Source of the DNA: an uncultured Prosthecobacter sp.
GTDB lineage: Bacteria; Verrucomicrobiota; Verrucomicrobiia; Verrucomicrobiales; Verrucomicrobiaceae
Assembly (NCBI GenBank): GCA_937941745.1
Contig: CALDGV010000210.1
Span: 1-15,247, forward strand
Reading direction: 5' to 3'
Length of the DNA stretch: 15,247 bases
The translations under genes were made by a program, and so were the position numbers. A model generated the notes under the pieces. That model worked only from the letters and a program-made list of their open reading frames with translations. It did not search any database and was not told where the DNA came from. Within the stretch, counting starts at the first letter, position 1; each line of letters begins with the position of its first letter. Positions 14,282-15,247 of this stretch are shown here, piece by piece.

Positions 14282-15247
14282 ATGCGCCTGCCACCAGTCA
14301 TCGGCGCGGTTTTCATGGCCGCGCTGTCGTCTTTGCCGGGCCAGACTGAGTCCTCACGTCTCGTCTGGCAGCCGGTGCAGGAGTATTTCATCCATCTCCA
14401 GCCAGGCAAACGGGCGCAGCCGGTGGAAGGAAAGCGGCGGCTGAACTCCTTCACAGCCTACACACACCTGGGGACGGACTTTGGCTTCATGGGTCCGGCG
14501 GAGCATGACATTGAATGGCAGACAGACGAGATCTGCGTGCATCTGGGTCAGGAACCGGATGCTTGGTCCGGCATGTGGCACAGCCTGGCGGGGCTGGCCC
14601 GCGAGCCGCAGAAGTCGCTGAACTTCATGGCGGCCTGGCCGGCGCTCATCACGGCGGAACACCAGCCGCGGATCGCGAGCCTGCGCCTGGATGCCCATGG
14701 AAGGGGCCGGATCAAGCTCGAGATCAAATCGGATCGGCAGGAACTGCTCTGGTCAGCGCTGCTGAACCTGGAGGATGAAACGGCCCGGCCTTATGTGTTT
14801 GCCGTATCTCCGCAGGTCTGCACCCAGGCGAAGCTGCTGTCATGGATTGCAGAGCCGGGCTCGGAGGTTTGCATCGAGGGCCTGCACCTCGGTGTCGAAC
14901 TGGCTGACCGCCCCTTTGATGAACAAGTTCTGGCTGCTTCCTATGCGAAGCTGGCCCGCTGCTACGATGCGGGCTCAGGCTTTGTGAAGGACCGCGCGCA
15001 TCTGGAGGATGGTGCCTTTGAATCACTGGCCTCGACCGGACTTTTTGCCCTGGCAACTGCGGTGGTCTGCCAGCCGCCGCTGAACATGGTGAGCCCGGAA
15101 AAGGCCCGCGCCACGCTGCAGCAGATCCATGCGGCGGTGAAAGGGCTGGACCGACCCCACGGGTTGCTTCCGCACTTTGTGCGCCGGGGTGCCACAGGCT
15201 ACAAAATCCACCCAGGTACGGAATTCAGCACTGTTTACACGGCGATC
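14282..15247 (+). CDS. Exported glycoamylase-like (alpha/alpha-barrel) protein, truncated at right edge
   Basis: The ATG at 14282 opens a frame with no stop for 322 codons to the window end, so only the N-terminal part is present. MRLPPVIGAVFMAALSSLPG is a probable signal peptide. Residues about 25-210 look like a beta-rich N-terminal domain (e.g. RIASLRLDAHGRGRIKLEI). From about 215 the sequence becomes helical: AFESLASTGLFALATAVV (245-262), SPEKARATLQQI (271-282), GLLPHFVRR (294-302) and TEFSTVYTAI (313-322). That order (S-x2-TG start, 'reea' helix, HGxxxHF-like turn, 'ExST' strand) resembles the glycoamylase-like family PF10091. No Shine-Dalgarno sequence is visible. Substrate and activity cannot be assigned from a fragment. 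The family call is pattern-based and tentative; an export role is likely. Confidence 0.6.
   Translation, partial: MRLPPVIGAVFMAALSSLPGQTESSRLVWQPVQEYFIHLQPGKRAQPVEGKRRLNSFTAYTHLGTDFGFMGPAEHDIEWQTDEICVHLGQEPDAWSGMWHSLAGLAREPQKSLNFMAAWPALITAEHQPRIASLRLDAHGRGRIKLEIKSDRQELLWSALLNLEDETARPYVFAVSPQVCTQAKLLSWIAEPGSEVCIEGLHLGVELADRPFDEQVLAASYAKLARCYDAGSGFVKDRAHLEDGAFESLASTGLFALATAVVCQPPLNMVSPEKARATLQQIHAAVKGLDRPHGLLPHFVRRGATGYKIHPGTEFSTVYTAI

Overview
The window looks like part of a chromosome from a Verrucomicrobiota bacterium (Prosthecobacter/Verrucomicrobium-like). The reasons are the GC-rich coding sequence, a DUF1800/DUF1501 gene pair, a secreted PQQ-type propeller carrying EF-hands, Ca-binding 'DxDxDG' linkers, a soluble pseudopilin-like protein, and starts that mostly lack a Shine-Dalgarno sequence. 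The taxon is inferred from gene content, not from a marker gene. No tRNA, rRNA, CRISPR array, insertion sequence or integrase was seen. Coding density is high and no gap exceeds about 240 bases.

Left arm, all on the minus strand and read right to left: a classical SDR oxidoreductase (3742-2990), a LolC/LolE-type FtsX permease (2963-1644), a secreted PQQ-like beta-propeller with two EF-hands (1567-146), and the first 36 codons of another secreted protein that runs off the left edge (109-1). Gaps of 26, 76 and 36 bases are compatible with one operon. The products share no obvious pathway.

A 239-base divergent region (3743-3981) with two adjacent inverted repeats separates this arm from the right arm. 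The right arm is entirely on the plus strand. It holds a sensor histidine kinase whose exported part appears to be four tandem OB-fold-like modules (3982-6114). Next comes an overlapping NarL/FixJ-type response regulator (6098-6730). Then follows a 1660-residue exported protein (6830-11812) with six H-type-lectin-like repeats, a Ca-binding linker, a Calx-beta-like region, a CHRD domain and a C-terminal DUF1800 domain. Its usual partner, a Tat-exported DUF1501 protein, is at 11853-13466. A strong hairpin (13478-13506) precedes a small exported protein with a GspG-like pseudopilin domain (13525-14172). After a structured gap there is a truncated exported glycoamylase-like protein (14282 to the right edge).

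My reading is that the two-component system may control a cell-surface carbohydrate-related module (DUF1800/DUF1501, pseudopilin-like protein, glycoamylase-like protein). This rests on gene order and shared export signals only. The most notable sequence-level observation is that the six lectin-like repeats are a duplicated three-repeat cassette (A-B-C, A'-B'-C').
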